From assembly GCA_016194905.1 (NCBI GenBank), contig JACQAP010000015.1, positions 1-64,000 on the forward strand: a stretch of DNA of 64,000 bases, in the 5' to 3' direction. Both the position numbers and the translations under genes were made by a program. Source of the stretch: Betaproteobacteria bacterium. Lineage in GTDB: Bacteria > Pseudomonadota > Gammaproteobacteria > Burkholderiales > JACQAP01. The notes under the pieces were generated by a model. That model saw nothing but the letters and a program-made list of their open reading frames with translations, searched no databases and was not told the DNA's origin. Positions 32,944 to 41,956 of this stretch are shown one piece after another (positions within the stretch are counted from its first letter, which is position 1; every line of letters begins with the position of its first letter).

Positions 32944-34080
32944 CTACGGTTTGTCGTGCCTCGGAGACAGGGTGGGCTGCTGCAGGCCCGCCTGCTCCTC
33001 GGGAAGATCGCCGGGCAACAGCGGGCGCTCCGGCAGGGTATAGGTGACCTCGCGCGTTTCGCCCTCGCGGAACACGGACATCTTCAGCGTGCTGCCGACC
33101 TTGAGCGCGCGCATGATGGGTGCGATCTTTTCCGCATCCGTCGTAAGTACGCCGTTGATGGCGGTGACGATATCTCCGCCGAGCAGCAGCGAGATGGTGC
33201 CGAGCGTGAATTCGACTTCCCCGCCGTGCACGCCGGCGGTTTCGGCGGGGCTGCCCGGTTCGACGACTTCGATCAGCAGCCCGTCGGTCAGCGGAAGCTT
33301 CAGTATCTTGCGCAGGTCCGCTCCGATCATGGTGCCGTGGAATCCCACCCACGGCCGGATCATGCGCCCGTCCCTGATCAGGGCGGGCACGACGGCCTTC
33401 ACCAGGTTGATCGGAATCGCGAAGCCGATGTTCTGTGCATCGGGCACGATCGCGGTGTTCATGCCGATGACTTCGCCGCACATGTTCAGCAGGGGTCCGC
33501 CGGAATTGCCGGGATTGATCGGCGTATCGGTCTGGATCAAAGGTTCGCTCAACGACAGTGGCGTCTCCGGCAGGATGCGGTTGACCCCGCTGACTATGCC
33601 GCGGGTCACCGTCTGGTCGAGACCGAGCGGATTGCCGATGGCGATGACGTTTTCCCCGACGCGCAGGTGTTCCGAGTCGCCGAGTGCCACCGTGGCGAGC
33701 TTGCTCTTGTCCGGCTTCGGAATCTGCAGTACCGCGATGTCGTAGATCGGATCGGCGCCGAGCAGGCGTGCAGGAACCACGGTGCCGTCGTCCAGCGTCA
33801 CGTAGAGGGTCTGGCGGCCGAACGCCACATGGGAGTTGGTGATGATCAGGCCCTTGGAATCGTAAATGAAGCCGGAGCCGATGATGCGGGTGACGCGACC
33901 CTGGACTTTGTAGGGATTGATGCTCTGCGCGGAAATCATCACCACGGCCGGCGAAACCCGTTCGAACAGCGTCGGGATATCGCCGGAACAACCGGGGCGG
34001 GCGGCATGGGCGCAGCCACCCAGCGCAATCATCATCAGTGCCGTCCAGAGGCCGGCGACGCGTGCGGTGAAAATCGTCAT
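32944..34080 (-). CDS. DegP/HtrA-like S1C serine protease, predicted lipoprotein
   Basis: A 378-residue trypsin-fold protease. The catalytic triad is readable: His in IITNSHVAFG, Asp in DPIYDIAVLQI, Ser in NPGNSGGPLLN. A PDZ domain follows (LIEVVEPGSPAETAGVHGGE, DIVTAINGVLT). The N-terminus MALG-like ...MMIALGGCAHA carries a lipobox with Cys, so the protein should be membrane-anchored rather than freely periplasmic as DegP/DegQ are. A periplasmic quality-control role is likely. Confidence 0.9.
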   Translation of the reverse strand: MTIFTARVAGLWTALMMIALGGCAHAARPGCSGDIPTLFERVSPAVVMISAQSINPYKVQGRVTRIIGSGFIYDSKGLIITNSHVAFGRQTLYVTLDDGTVVPARLLGADPIYDIAVLQIPKPDKSKLATVALGDSEHLRVGENVIAIGNPLGLDQTVTRGIVSGVNRILPETPLSLSEPLIQTDTPINPGNSGGPLLNMCGEVIGMNTAIVPDAQNIGFAIPINLVKAVVPALIRDGRMIRPWVGFHGTMIGADLRKILKLPLTDGLLIEVVEPGSPAETAGVHGGEVEFTLGTISLLLGGDIVTAINGVLTTDAEKIAPIMRALKVGSTLKMSVFREGETREVTYTLPERPLLPGDLPEEQAGLQQPTLSPRHDKP

Positions 34081-34257
34081 CGTGGTTGCGTTGAGGCGGG
34101 CAGGATTTTTTCGGTCAGGTGGCGGCTGTCAGGCGGTTGGTCGAAGGCTGCAGCGACAGCCTGCTCTCAAACGCGGAAAGGCGCAGCCGGTTGACCGGAT
34201 CGGCGCCGAAGGTGTACCAGTCCGCCGTCATACCGGCTCACGCTGATCATCTGGCAG

Positions 34258-35043
34258 CTAAAGCTCGATCGGCCAGTTGATGCCCGCAGTGACGCCGCCG
34301 TCGACGCGCAGCGTCTGCCCGGTGACGAATGCGGAAGCCGGCGAGGCCAGATAGATCGCCGCGCCGACCAGATCCTTGACGTCACCCAGTTTGCCGAGCG
34401 GCGTGTTGGTCTTCGCCCAGGCGGACATTTTTTCCTGCGCCCACATTTTCTGCGAAAGCGCGGTCGGGAAAAACCCCGGCGCGATCGAATTCACGCGCAC
34501 GCCGTGTTTTCCCCATTCGTTGGCGAGCGCGCGCGTCATCATCAGCACGCCGGCCTTGCTCATCGCATAAGGCGTGACCCCGGCCAGCGGCGCATAGGTG
34601 TTCAGCGAATCGACATTGATGACGGCGCCGGACTTGCGCTCGATCATGTGGCGGCCGACGGCCTGTGCCACCAGAAAGGCGCCGCGCAGGTTGATGTTCA
34701 CGATCCAGTCGTATTCTTCGATCGCGTAGTCCTCGGCCTTCATGCGCTTGTTCACGCCGGCCACGCTCACCAGCGTGTCGATGTGGCCGAACTGGCCGAT
34801 GACGTTCTTGACCAGCTTCGCGACGTCGCCCGGTTTGGCGACGTCACAGACTTCGAACGCGACCGGATGCCTGCCTTTGGAAATCTCGCCGGCGGTGCGG
34901 GCGAGGGTTTCGGCCTCGCGTCCCGCAATCACGACTTTGGCATCGCGTTCGGCGAATCCCTCCGCCAATGCGCGACCGATGCCACGGCTGGCGCCCGCCA
35001 CCAGCACGACTTGGTCCGCCACCGAAAACAACTTATCCTGCAT
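34258..35043 (-). CDS. Short-chain dehydrogenase/reductase
   Basis: A 261-residue classical SDR: cofactor motif AGASRGIGRALAEG, LVSVAGVNKR in the NAG position, the active-site Ser in INVDSLNTY and Tyr-x3-Lys in TPYAMSKAG. The overall form resembles gluconate 5-dehydrogenase and 3-oxoacyl-ACP-reductase-like SDRs. Substrate unknown. Separated from pxpA by a 212-bp repeat-filled spacer. Confidence 0.9.
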   Translation of the reverse strand: MQDKLFSVADQVVLVAGASRGIGRALAEGFAERDAKVVIAGREAETLARTAGEISKGRHPVAFEVCDVAKPGDVAKLVKNVIGQFGHIDTLVSVAGVNKRMKAEDYAIEEYDWIVNINLRGAFLVAQAVGRHMIERKSGAVINVDSLNTYAPLAGVTPYAMSKAGVLMMTRALANEWGKHGVRVNSIAPGFFPTALSQKMWAQEKMSAWAKTNTPLGKLGDVKDLVGAAIYLASPASAFVTGQTLRVDGGVTAGINWPIEL

Positions 35044-35065
35044 TTTTTCTCCCTTATGTAAACCT

Positions 35066-35235
35066 CAACGCAGAGGCGCAGAGGACGCGAAGGACACAGA
35101 GAAAGACAAAAAGTAGTCAACAAAAGCACTTCAAAAATGTGTCAGCGCCACGAGTCTGGCCGATATATGTGCTTATTACATCCTCTATTCTTTGATTTCC
35201 TCTGCGATCTCTGCGTCCTCTGCGCCTCTGCGTTG
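35066..35235. repeat. Inverted CGCAGAGG-type intergenic repeat
   Basis: 35066-35088 (CAACGCAGAGGCGCAGAGGA...) is the perfect 23-bp reverse complement of 35213-35235. The centre is AT-rich and non-coding. It is the same purine-rich repeat style as at 17105, 29335, 58755 and 59624, here with both arms intact and without a cassette. Confidence 0.85.
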
Positions 35236-35255
35236 GGTGTTGAATTACGCAGTAT

Positions 35256-36017
35256 TTAGAGTGAAATTGCGGCGAAGCGGACGCCGTCCGCGTCCAGCGC
35301 CTGCCTGATGCGCTTTGCGAACTCCACTGCGTTCGGCTCGTCGCCGTGAATGCACAAAGTATCGGGCTGCACCGGAACGTCGCCGCCCTGTTGGCTGCGG
35401 ACGCGGCCTTCGCCGACGATGCGTCTGACTTGTGCGATGGCGGTTTCCACGTCGTGGATCATCGCGTCCGGTTGCGTGCGCGGCGTCAGGCTGCCGTCGG
35501 CCTGATAGGTGCGGTCGGCAAAAACCTCGTTTGCGGTCTTCAATCCGGCTTGTGCGCCGGCGCGTATCAACTCGCTCCCAGCCAGTCCGAACAACACAAG
35601 TCCCGCGTCGAAATCCCTGACTGCTTGCGCGATTGCCTGAGCGAGTTTTCCGTCCTTTGCCGCCATGTTGTAGAGCGCGCCGTGCGGTTTCACGTGCGCC
35701 AGTTTGCCCCCGCAGGCGGTGGCGAAGCCCGCCAGTGCGCCGATCTGATACAGCACCATGTCATAGGCTTCTTCGGCTGACACGTTCATGCGGCGCCGTC
35801 CGAAACCCTGCAGATCCGGCAACGACGGATGCGCCCCGACCGCGACGCCTTTATCGAGCGCCAGTTTGACCGTCCGATGGATGGTACCGGGGTCGCCGGC
35901 GTGGAAACCGCAGGCGATGTTGGCGGAAGTCACGTGATCCAGCAGCGCGGCATCGTCGCCCATCTTCCAGGCGCCGAGGGCTTCGCCCATGTCGCAATTC
36001 AGGTCTAATGTTTTCAT
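35256..36017 (-). CDS. pxpA: 5-oxoprolinase subunit A (LamB/YcsF family)
   Basis: A 253-residue subunit of the ATP-dependent PxpABC 5-oxoprolinase, which opens pyroglutamate to glutamate. MKTLDLNCDMGEALGAWKMG and SANIACGFHAGDP, VGAHPSLPDLQGFGRR and VKPHGALYN are family signatures. ATG 36017 overlaps the pxpC stop as ATGA, so the order pxpB-pxpC-pxpA is tightly coupled. Confidence 0.95.
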   Translation of the reverse strand: MKTLDLNCDMGEALGAWKMGDDAALLDHVTSANIACGFHAGDPGTIHRTVKLALDKGVAVGAHPSLPDLQGFGRRRMNVSAEEAYDMVLYQIGALAGFATACGGKLAHVKPHGALYNMAAKDGKLAQAIAQAVRDFDAGLVLFGLAGSELIRAGAQAGLKTANEVFADRTYQADGSLTPRTQPDAMIHDVETAIAQVRRIVGEGRVRSQQGGDVPVQPDTLCIHGDEPNAVEFAKRIRQALDADGVRFAAISL

Positions 36018-37039
36018 TCGGTCAGGTGTTTTTCCACCGCTTCGCGGATGGTGATGATTTCCTGTTCGCGCTTCAACCACAACGCCTGCGCCTGCGCCAG
36101 CGACACCAGCTCGAAACGCAGCCGGTCGCCGGGACGCAATTGCGCCAGCAGGTGAAGATCGACCGCCGCCACTTCGGCGACCTTCGGATAGCCGCCGACG
36201 GTCTGCCGGTCCGCCATCAGCACGATCGGCTTGCCCGAAGGCGGAATCTGGATTGTGCCAAAGGTTACGGCTTCCGACAGGATTTCTCCGGCGCCGCCGG
36301 CAACAACGTCTGCGCCGCCCGCGACAACGCCCGGGCCCTCGAGACGGCAACCCATCCGGTTCGAGTCGGAGGCGATGCGAAATTCATGTGCGGTCAGTGC
36401 GTCTCGCGCCGTATTCGGAAATGCATCCCAGTGGCGGCCGGCCAGGATGCGCACGATCTGTGGAGAACGCCCGAGCTTTTCGATGTGCTGGTTGACCGCC
36501 CATTTCGGGGCGGCGAAGCTTCGTTTCGAGATGGCGAGTTCCCGCGCCAGTCCGGGGTAGGAAGAGGATTTCTCGTTGCCAAGCGGCAGTACGTCGCCCT
36601 GTCGCAGCGCGCGGCCATCCAGTCCGCCGATGCGCGCGCTGTCATAGGTACTGCGGCTGCCCATCACCACGGGCACATCGAACCCGCCGTGGATCGCGAG
36701 ATAGGCGCGGCAGCCGGCAACGCTGTTGCCGAAGTCGAGCACCGAGCCTGCCCGCACGCGCACGGCTTTTCCTTCGGGCGCGATGACGCCATCGATGGTC
36801 GGAGAAAGGTCCGCGCCGCACAACGCGATCAGCGCATCGCGTTCGAAACGCAGGCGCGGGCCGCGCAGCGTGATCTCGAGCGTGGCTTCGTCGGTTTTAT
36901 TGTCGGCGAGGATGTTGGCGATGCGATGCGAAAAAAAATCCATTGCGCCCGATACCGGTACGCCGAGGTGCTGGAAACCGTATCGACCGCCATCCTGCAG
37001 CGTGCTCAGCATGCCGGGCTTGAGGACGGCGATACTCAT
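36014..37039 (-). CDS. pxpC: 5-oxoprolinase subunit C (KipA-like, carboxyltransferase domain)
   Basis: A 341-residue protein of the biotin-dependent-carboxyltransferase-like family: VLKPGMLSTLQDGGRYGFQH at the N-terminus, VPVSGAMDFFSHRIAN, GGFDVPVVMGSRSTY and GYPKVAEVAAVDLHLLAQ. Works with PxpB in activating oxoproline. Start and stop both overlap the neighbours by 4 bp. Confidence 0.95.
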   Translation of the reverse strand: MSIAVLKPGMLSTLQDGGRYGFQHLGVPVSGAMDFFSHRIANILADNKTDEATLEITLRGPRLRFERDALIALCGADLSPTIDGVIAPEGKAVRVRAGSVLDFGNSVAGCRAYLAIHGGFDVPVVMGSRSTYDSARIGGLDGRALRQGDVLPLGNEKSSSYPGLARELAISKRSFAAPKWAVNQHIEKLGRSPQIVRILAGRHWDAFPNTARDALTAHEFRIASDSNRMGCRLEGPGVVAGGADVVAGGAGEILSEAVTFGTIQIPPSGKPIVLMADRQTVGGYPKVAEVAAVDLHLLAQLRPGDRLRFELVSLAQAQALWLKREQEIITIREAVEKHLTE

Positions 37040-37743
37040 GCAGCGGCCCGCGATCGCGCCTCGAATTCCTGCACGCTGATCGGCACGAAGCGCACGGTAT
37101 CGCCCGCATTGAGCAGGCTCGGCGGCACGGCGTCGGGTTTGAACAACTGCAGCGGTGTGCGGCCGATGATCCGCCAGCCGCCCGGTGTGTCCAGGGGATA
37201 GACGCCGGTCTGCGTGCCGCCGATCGCCACGCTTCCGGCCGGTACATGCGGCCGCGGCGTATCCCGCCGCGGCGTGGCAAGCCGCGCGTCCAGTCCGCCG
37301 AGATAGGCGAACCCGGGTACGAAGCCGAGCATGTGAACGTGATAAGCGGCGCCGCTGTGAATCGCGATGACTGCTTCGACCGACAGATTGCAGCTCTCCG
37401 CAAGGGCTTCCAGATCCTCGCCAAAGGCGCCGCCGTAGCAGACGGGAATCTCGATCAGGCGGCCGGCCGGCGGCGTCGCAGCGGTTTGTGTCTTCAGCCA
37501 GGACTCGATGGTCTCGACCAGTGCCTCATAGGGCCCCGCGCCGGTGCCGACCGCCGCCGCATCGTAGTGCAGCGCCAGCGTCGAGTAGGCGGGAACAATA
37601 TCGAGCACCCCGATGGGAAGGGATTCGCGCAGCCGTTGCGCCACGCCGGCGATTTCCGCGCTCAGGGCGGGATCGACGCGATCGCCGAATTCGACGATCA
37701 GTGCCTGATCGCCCATCGGAAAAAAGCGGGGAGCGGGCAGCAT
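37036..37743 (-). CDS. pxpB: 5-oxoprolinase subunit B (KipI-like)
   Basis: A 235-residue cyclophilin-like protein: PMGDQALIVEFGD at the N-terminus, IPVCYGGAFGEDLEALA, HVHMLGFVPGFAYLGGLD, and TPGGWRIIGRTPLQLF near the end. First gene of pxpBCA. The Bacillus homologue KipI inhibits kinase KinA, but in proteobacteria the operon works in pyroglutamate clearance. Confidence 0.95.
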   Translation of the reverse strand: MLPAPRFFPMGDQALIVEFGDRVDPALSAEIAGVAQRLRESLPIGVLDIVPAYSTLALHYDAAAVGTGAGPYEALVETIESWLKTQTAATPPAGRLIEIPVCYGGAFGEDLEALAESCNLSVEAVIAIHSGAAYHVHMLGFVPGFAYLGGLDARLATPRRDTPRPHVPAGSVAIGGTQTGVYPLDTPGGWRIIGRTPLQLFKPDAVPPSLLNAGDTVRFVPISVQEFEARSRAAA

Positions 37744-37770
37744 GGCGGGAATGCGGCGTAACCCGGAAAA

Positions 37771-38412
37771 TCAGCGTGGGACGGCGCGTGCCAGATGAAT
37801 GCCGCGCGCTGCTTCGATGCGCGGAACGGTTGCGCGCCTGAGCATTTCTTCGTACATCGTCAGCGGATCCATATCGAAGACCGCCCTCGCGTCGAAACGC
37901 AGCACGTACCAGCCGCCTCGCGCGATTTCGTCTTCGAGCTGACCGGCCGCCCACCCCGAAAATCCAGTGAAGAAGCGCTGCTCCCCGGCGTTCTCCGGAT
38001 GCTTCAATAGTTCCGCGAGGACTTCGCTGAAACCGCTGAGGTAGATATCGTCGGCGACGAACAGGCCTTTCGACGGTTTCCGGGGCGACCGGAAGGCAAA
38101 CAGCAGCGCATCGGGCTCCACCGGTCCGCCGAGGAATACAAGATCGCGCCGGCCGGCGATTTCCGCGCGGCCCGGATACAGCGATCGCAACTCGACGGTG
38201 CTCGGGCGGTTGAGAATGACGCCGACCGGACCACCATCATCCGGGCGCACCGCCAGCACGACGGTCTGGGCAAAGTTGGCGTCGAGCATGCCGCGCTTCG
38301 CGACCAGCAGAAAGGCGTGCCCGGTTTCGACTTGCGCACGCGGGCTCCCCGCCGCAAGCACCAGCGTCGCGGCGAACAGGATCGGGGTGAGGATAGGCCC
38401 GCGCATCGGCAT
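37771..38412 (-). CDS. YqgE/AlgH-family protein with a signal peptide
   Basis: A 213-residue protein. The YqgE domain starts at GHAFLLVAKRGMLDANFAQTV and includes GGPVGVILNRPS, FLGGPVEPDALLFAF and RFFTGFSGWAAGQLEDEI. Typical YqgE is about 185 residues and cytosolic; here an N-terminal hydrophobic segment (PILFAATLVLAAGSPRAQ) looks like a cleavable export signal, so this member is probably periplasmic. Role unknown. Confidence 0.88.
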   Translation of the reverse strand: MPMRGPILTPILFAATLVLAAGSPRAQVETGHAFLLVAKRGMLDANFAQTVVLAVRPDDGGPVGVILNRPSTVELRSLYPGRAEIAGRRDLVFLGGPVEPDALLFAFRSPRKPSKGLFVADDIYLSGFSEVLAELLKHPENAGEQRFFTGFSGWAAGQLEDEIARGGWYVLRFDARAVFDMDPLTMYEEMLRRATVPRIEAARGIHLARAVPR

Positions 38413-38446
38413 AGTTTGACACCGTCTGCCGGTGCATGGGAGGGGG

Positions 38447-39712
38447 CTACTTCAGGATCGACTGGTACACCAGGTTACGCAACTGGATGCGATAGGTCTG
38501 GCGCCGCAACGGCTCTTGTGTCATCAGCACCGGAACCAGCTGTTCTTCGGGATCGATCCAGAAGTAGGTGCCGGCATAACCGGCCCAATAGTAATCGCCG
38601 GGCGAACCGGGCCATTCGGATTGGCCGCGATCGATCCGCGTGGCGAAGCCCAGACCGAAGCCGTAACCCGGGCCGGGCAGAAAGGCCGGGCCCTTGTCGA
38701 TCTGCGGATTGACGTGGTTCGAACTCATGTACTCGACGGTCCGCGGGCCGAGGATGCGCGAACCTTCGAGTTCGCCACCGTTGGCCAGCATCTGCGCGAA
38801 GCGCAGGTAATCGCCGGCGGTGGAGACCAGGCCGTGCCCGCCGGCAAAAAACGTCTGCGGCTTGCTGAAATCGATGAGTTCAGGGGTCTTGCCGGTGTAA
38901 ACGTCAGGCATCGGCTGCGCGATCCGGTCCTGCTTTTCGGGCGGAACCTGGAAAGCCGTGTCGACCATTTTCAGCGGTTCGAAAATGCGTTCCGCGAGGA
39001 ATACATCCAGGGTCTGTCCGGAAACGACTTCGACCACGCGGCCGAGCACGTCGGTGGAGTGGCTGTACTCCCAGGTGCTTCCGGGCTGGGATTGCAGAGG
39101 CAGTTTGGCGAGTGCCTTGACGAAATCCGCCAGCACCCATTTCTGCGAGAAGATGCCGGCGTCGTTGTACATCTTCTTCACGGCGTTGGGCGTGCCCAGT
39201 ACGCCGTAAGTCAGACCGGAAGTGTGGCGCAGCAGGTCCTGCACGGTGATCTGCCGTTTCGCATCCACCAGCTTGAGCGATGCCTTGCCGTCGGCGTCGG
39301 TCGACTCGACGCCGACTTTCATTTCCCTGAAGTCGGGAATGTATTTCGACACCGGCTCCTGCAGGCCGAGCCTGCCTTCCTCGACCAGCATCATCGCGGC
39401 GACGCTGACGACCGGTTTGGTCATCGAGTAAAGCCGGAAGATCGAGTCGTCGCGCATCGGGATTTTCTTTTCCCGGTCTTGCCAGCCGAAACTCTTCGCA
39501 TACGCCAGATGTCCATCACGCGCGATCAACACGACCGCGCCGGGCAGCTCGCCGGAGTCCACCGCTTTCTGCATGGCGGCGTCGAGCCGGCCGAGCCGCT
39601 CCGGGGACATGCCGACTTCTTCCGGACTGGCTTCCGGCAAAGGCGCGGCCTGCACGAGCACGGCGGCGCCGGCCAGCATGAGAAAACAGATGCGACGGAT
39701 CAGGGATTGCAT
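38447..39712 (-). CDS. Serine beta-lactamase-fold hydrolase (class C/EstB-like)
   Basis: A 421-residue exported protein; start 39712 is favoured because GGAGG stands six bases before it. Signal peptide ends near VLVQA. The nucleophile motif SMTK (in LYSMTKPVVSVAAMM), the tyrosine motif YSHSTDVLG and GHGLVSTAGDYLRF mark the beta-lactamase/penicillin-binding fold. Tyr-Ser-His instead of the lactamase Tyr-x-Asn argues for an esterase or D-aminopeptidase-like activity. Confidence 0.88.
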   Translation of the reverse strand: MQSLIRRICFLMLAGAAVLVQAAPLPEASPEEVGMSPERLGRLDAAMQKAVDSGELPGAVVLIARDGHLAYAKSFGWQDREKKIPMRDDSIFRLYSMTKPVVSVAAMMLVEEGRLGLQEPVSKYIPDFREMKVGVESTDADGKASLKLVDAKRQITVQDLLRHTSGLTYGVLGTPNAVKKMYNDAGIFSQKWVLADFVKALAKLPLQSQPGSTWEYSHSTDVLGRVVEVVSGQTLDVFLAERIFEPLKMVDTAFQVPPEKQDRIAQPMPDVYTGKTPELIDFSKPQTFFAGGHGLVSTAGDYLRFAQMLANGGELEGSRILGPRTVEYMSSNHVNPQIDKGPAFLPGPGYGFGLGFATRIDRGQSEWPGSPGDYYWAGYAGTYFWIDPEEQLVPVLMTQEPLRRQTYRIQLRNLVYQSILK

Positions 39713-39779
39713 GGGCATCCTCCGGAATTTTGGGGGGAGCCGCCTGGCGGCGGCGCGTTTTCGGTTTGTGACGTCCATC

Positions 39780-41225
39780 TTAGCGCAGGTTGATCCTGCG
39801 CCATGCTCCGGAGCGCCAGCGCAGGTAGATCAGGCTGCCGAGCACGCAGCAGTAAACCAGAGCGACGGCCCAGCCGCCGATGGCGCCGTAGCCGAACTGG
39901 GGCAGGAAATTCACCCAGCCCTGGCCTTGCGCGAAGGTGAACATGTGGGTGAACGGCACGAAGCCGAACCAGGATAAGAAAATGATCGCCAGCGTCGGCA
40001 CGCGCATGTCGCCGGCGCCGCGCAGGCAGAACCCCGCGCCAAGATTCAGGCCGTCGAAAATCTGGTAGCCGGCGGCAAACCACAACAACGTGCGTCCGAG
40101 CGAGATCACCGCGCCGGCATGCGGATCGGAGGCATTCACGAACAGTGGAATCAGCCAGGGTCCGATGACGGCGAGGAACACGGTGACGAAACCCATGTAG
40201 CCGACAGCCAGCTTGATGGTGGCGTTGCCGACTTTGCTGGCCCAGTCCTTGTCGCCCGCGCCGATGGATTGGCCCACCAGCGTGGTGCCGGCGAGCGCGA
40301 AGCCCATCGTCGGCAGGTAGGCAATCGACGTCAGCATCATCACGATCTGGGTCGAAGCGCCGCCGATTGCGCCGGCGGCAACCTGCATGGCCTGGAAGGC
40401 CGCCAGTCCGGCGACATCGATCGCCGGAAACAGGCCCATCGGGAATCCGACACGGAACAGCCGGCCGAGTTCGGCACGGCTCTCGCGCCAGGTTTTTCGG
40501 GAATCGAATTCGGCATCGATGGCGCGACGGGTGATCAATGCGATGGACACCAGCAGCTCGATACCCATCGCCGCCGTCGTCGCCCAGCCGCTGCCGGCCA
40601 CGCCCCAGTCGAAATCGAATATGAAGATCTGATTGAGCACGGCATTCAGCACGGCAACGAAAGTCATCAGTGCAAGCGTGATGCGGGTGCGGCCGATGCC
40701 GTTGAAAAAGCCGGTGGTTCCCCAGATGCCCACCGCGAAGGCGCCGCCGAGCAGCCGCGGGAACCAGTATTCGGCTGCGAGTTGCGCCACGTGGGGATCG
40801 AGCTTGAGCCAGCCGATGAGGCCCGGACCGAGAAGGGCGACGATCACGAACGCCGGCGCCACCAGCAGCATGCCGCGTATTCCGGCCCATGCCGCGCGTG
40901 AGGCCGAGCGGTTGTCTCCGGCGCCGAACGCCTGCGCCGCCAGCGTTTGTACTGCCAGGCCGGGACCACCGAAGAAGAGGATGGCAACGATCACGAACCA
41001 GTACGATGCGCCGACCGCCGCGGTGGCGTCGGTCGACAGGCGGCCGATGAACCAGGTGTCGGTGAGGTTCAGCAAAGCCTGGATGCCGCTGTTGATGAAC
41101 AGCGGCAAGGCCAGCGCGATGACCGCGTGCAGATCGACGCGCCTGCGCCCGCGGGTGTCCGAGCTCACGGCCGGCAGGCGGCTGATAGGTCGGGCTTGCG
41201 CCGTGGTGTTCATTGACAGGGGCAT
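39780..41225 (-). CDS. MATE-family efflux transporter (NorM-like)
   Basis: A 481-residue protein with about 12 membrane segments in two related halves: PLFINSGIQALLNLTDTWFIGRLS in the first, and LAAFQAMQVAAGAIGGAS in the second. MATE pumps exchange Na+ or H+ for cationic drugs and dyes. An internal ATG at 41213 is an alternative start; neither has a clear ribosome-binding site. It diverges from the next gene within 24 bp. Confidence 0.9.
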   Translation of the reverse strand: MPLSMNTTAQARPISRLPAVSSDTRGRRRVDLHAVIALALPLFINSGIQALLNLTDTWFIGRLSTDATAAVGASYWFVIVAILFFGGPGLAVQTLAAQAFGAGDNRSASRAAWAGIRGMLLVAPAFVIVALLGPGLIGWLKLDPHVAQLAAEYWFPRLLGGAFAVGIWGTTGFFNGIGRTRITLALMTFVAVLNAVLNQIFIFDFDWGVAGSGWATTAAMGIELLVSIALITRRAIDAEFDSRKTWRESRAELGRLFRVGFPMGLFPAIDVAGLAAFQAMQVAAGAIGGASTQIVMMLTSIAYLPTMGFALAGTTLVGQSIGAGDKDWASKVGNATIKLAVGYMGFVTVFLAVIGPWLIPLFVNASDPHAGAVISLGRTLLWFAAGYQIFDGLNLGAGFCLRGAGDMRVPTLAIIFLSWFGFVPFTHMFTFAQGQGWVNFLPQFGYGAIGGWAVALVYCCVLGSLIYLRWRSGAWRRINLR

Positions 41226-41249
41226 CGGGGCGGCTACACTTGCACGATC

Positions 41250-41858
41250 TTGCGGCTTCTAACTTTTCTCGAATATGCGGCGATTCTCTCGGGCGCAATT
41301 GGCCTGCTGGCCAGTACGCAGTTCGATGTCCTGAGAGATTCGCTCCTTGGCATTTATCTGATCGGGGCGGGGCTTGCGCTCGCGGGCGCTGAAGCGCTGT
41401 ATTCCCGTGAGATGAGCCTCCTATATACCGGCGAAACCGCGCCGCGCCACTCGGGCTTTCCCGCCATCGTCTGGGGGCTGATGCTTCTGTGTGTCGGCGG
41501 CGTACTCATCGGATATGCGATTCTGACCGAAGCTCGCCTCTGGCCGCGGGTCGCAACGACGCTGCAACAGTACCCAGGCTGGAGCTACCTCGCGGCGGGA
41601 CTTTTGATGGTTGGATTTTCAATTCTGTTGTTTGTCGATTCGGACCGCACTCGCGGTTGGTTGCGGACGCTTTTCCTTCGGGTGCCACGGGTTGTGTTCG
41701 CCGCCGCTATTCTGCTTGGCGGCATTGCCGTGGCGGCGGGCGGGGCTTGGCAACTGCTCGACGCGCAAAGTTTCGCGGCAGCCCAGCGCATGGCCGGGAT
41801 GAAAATCGAAAAGACGTTGGAGGGTCATCCGGCGCAGGCGTGGTTCAAGAAGAAGTAG
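41250..41858 (+). CDS. Membrane protein, unknown (four predicted helices)
   Basis: A 202-residue protein starting at TTG 41250. Hydrophobic stretches fall near residues 8-25, 33-48, 70-92, 112-128 and 145-165, followed by a polar C-terminal tail ending AWFKKK. No family motif recognised. The promoter must overlap the MATE gene's start region. Confidence 0.55.
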   Translation: MRLLTFLEYAAILSGAIGLLASTQFDVLRDSLLGIYLIGAGLALAGAEALYSREMSLLYTGETAPRHSGFPAIVWGLMLLCVGGVLIGYAILTEARLWPRVATTLQQYPGWSYLAAGLLMVGFSILLFVDSDRTRGWLRTLFLRVPRVVFAAAILLGGIAVAAGGAWQLLDAQSFAAAQRMAGMKIEKTLEGHPAQAWFKKK

Positions 41859-41956
41859 GACGGCAGCCGCGTGCTGCCGCGGGAAGCGGGTTGAATCGTC
41901 CTGGCGCTTTTACCTCTTCACGCCATCACTCTTCACCCGTCACTGTTCACCGAATC

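Noticed and set aside
32423-34194. Long open frames on both strands over the DegP-like protease and its neighbour
   Set aside because: Compositions are dominated by Arg, Ala, Pro and His as in shadow frames; the protease frame has the catalytic triad.
36008-39793. Long plus-strand open frames over pxpC, pxpB and the beta-lactamase-fold gene
   Set aside because: All are shadows of well-supported minus-strand genes joined by 4-bp overlaps or with catalytic motifs.
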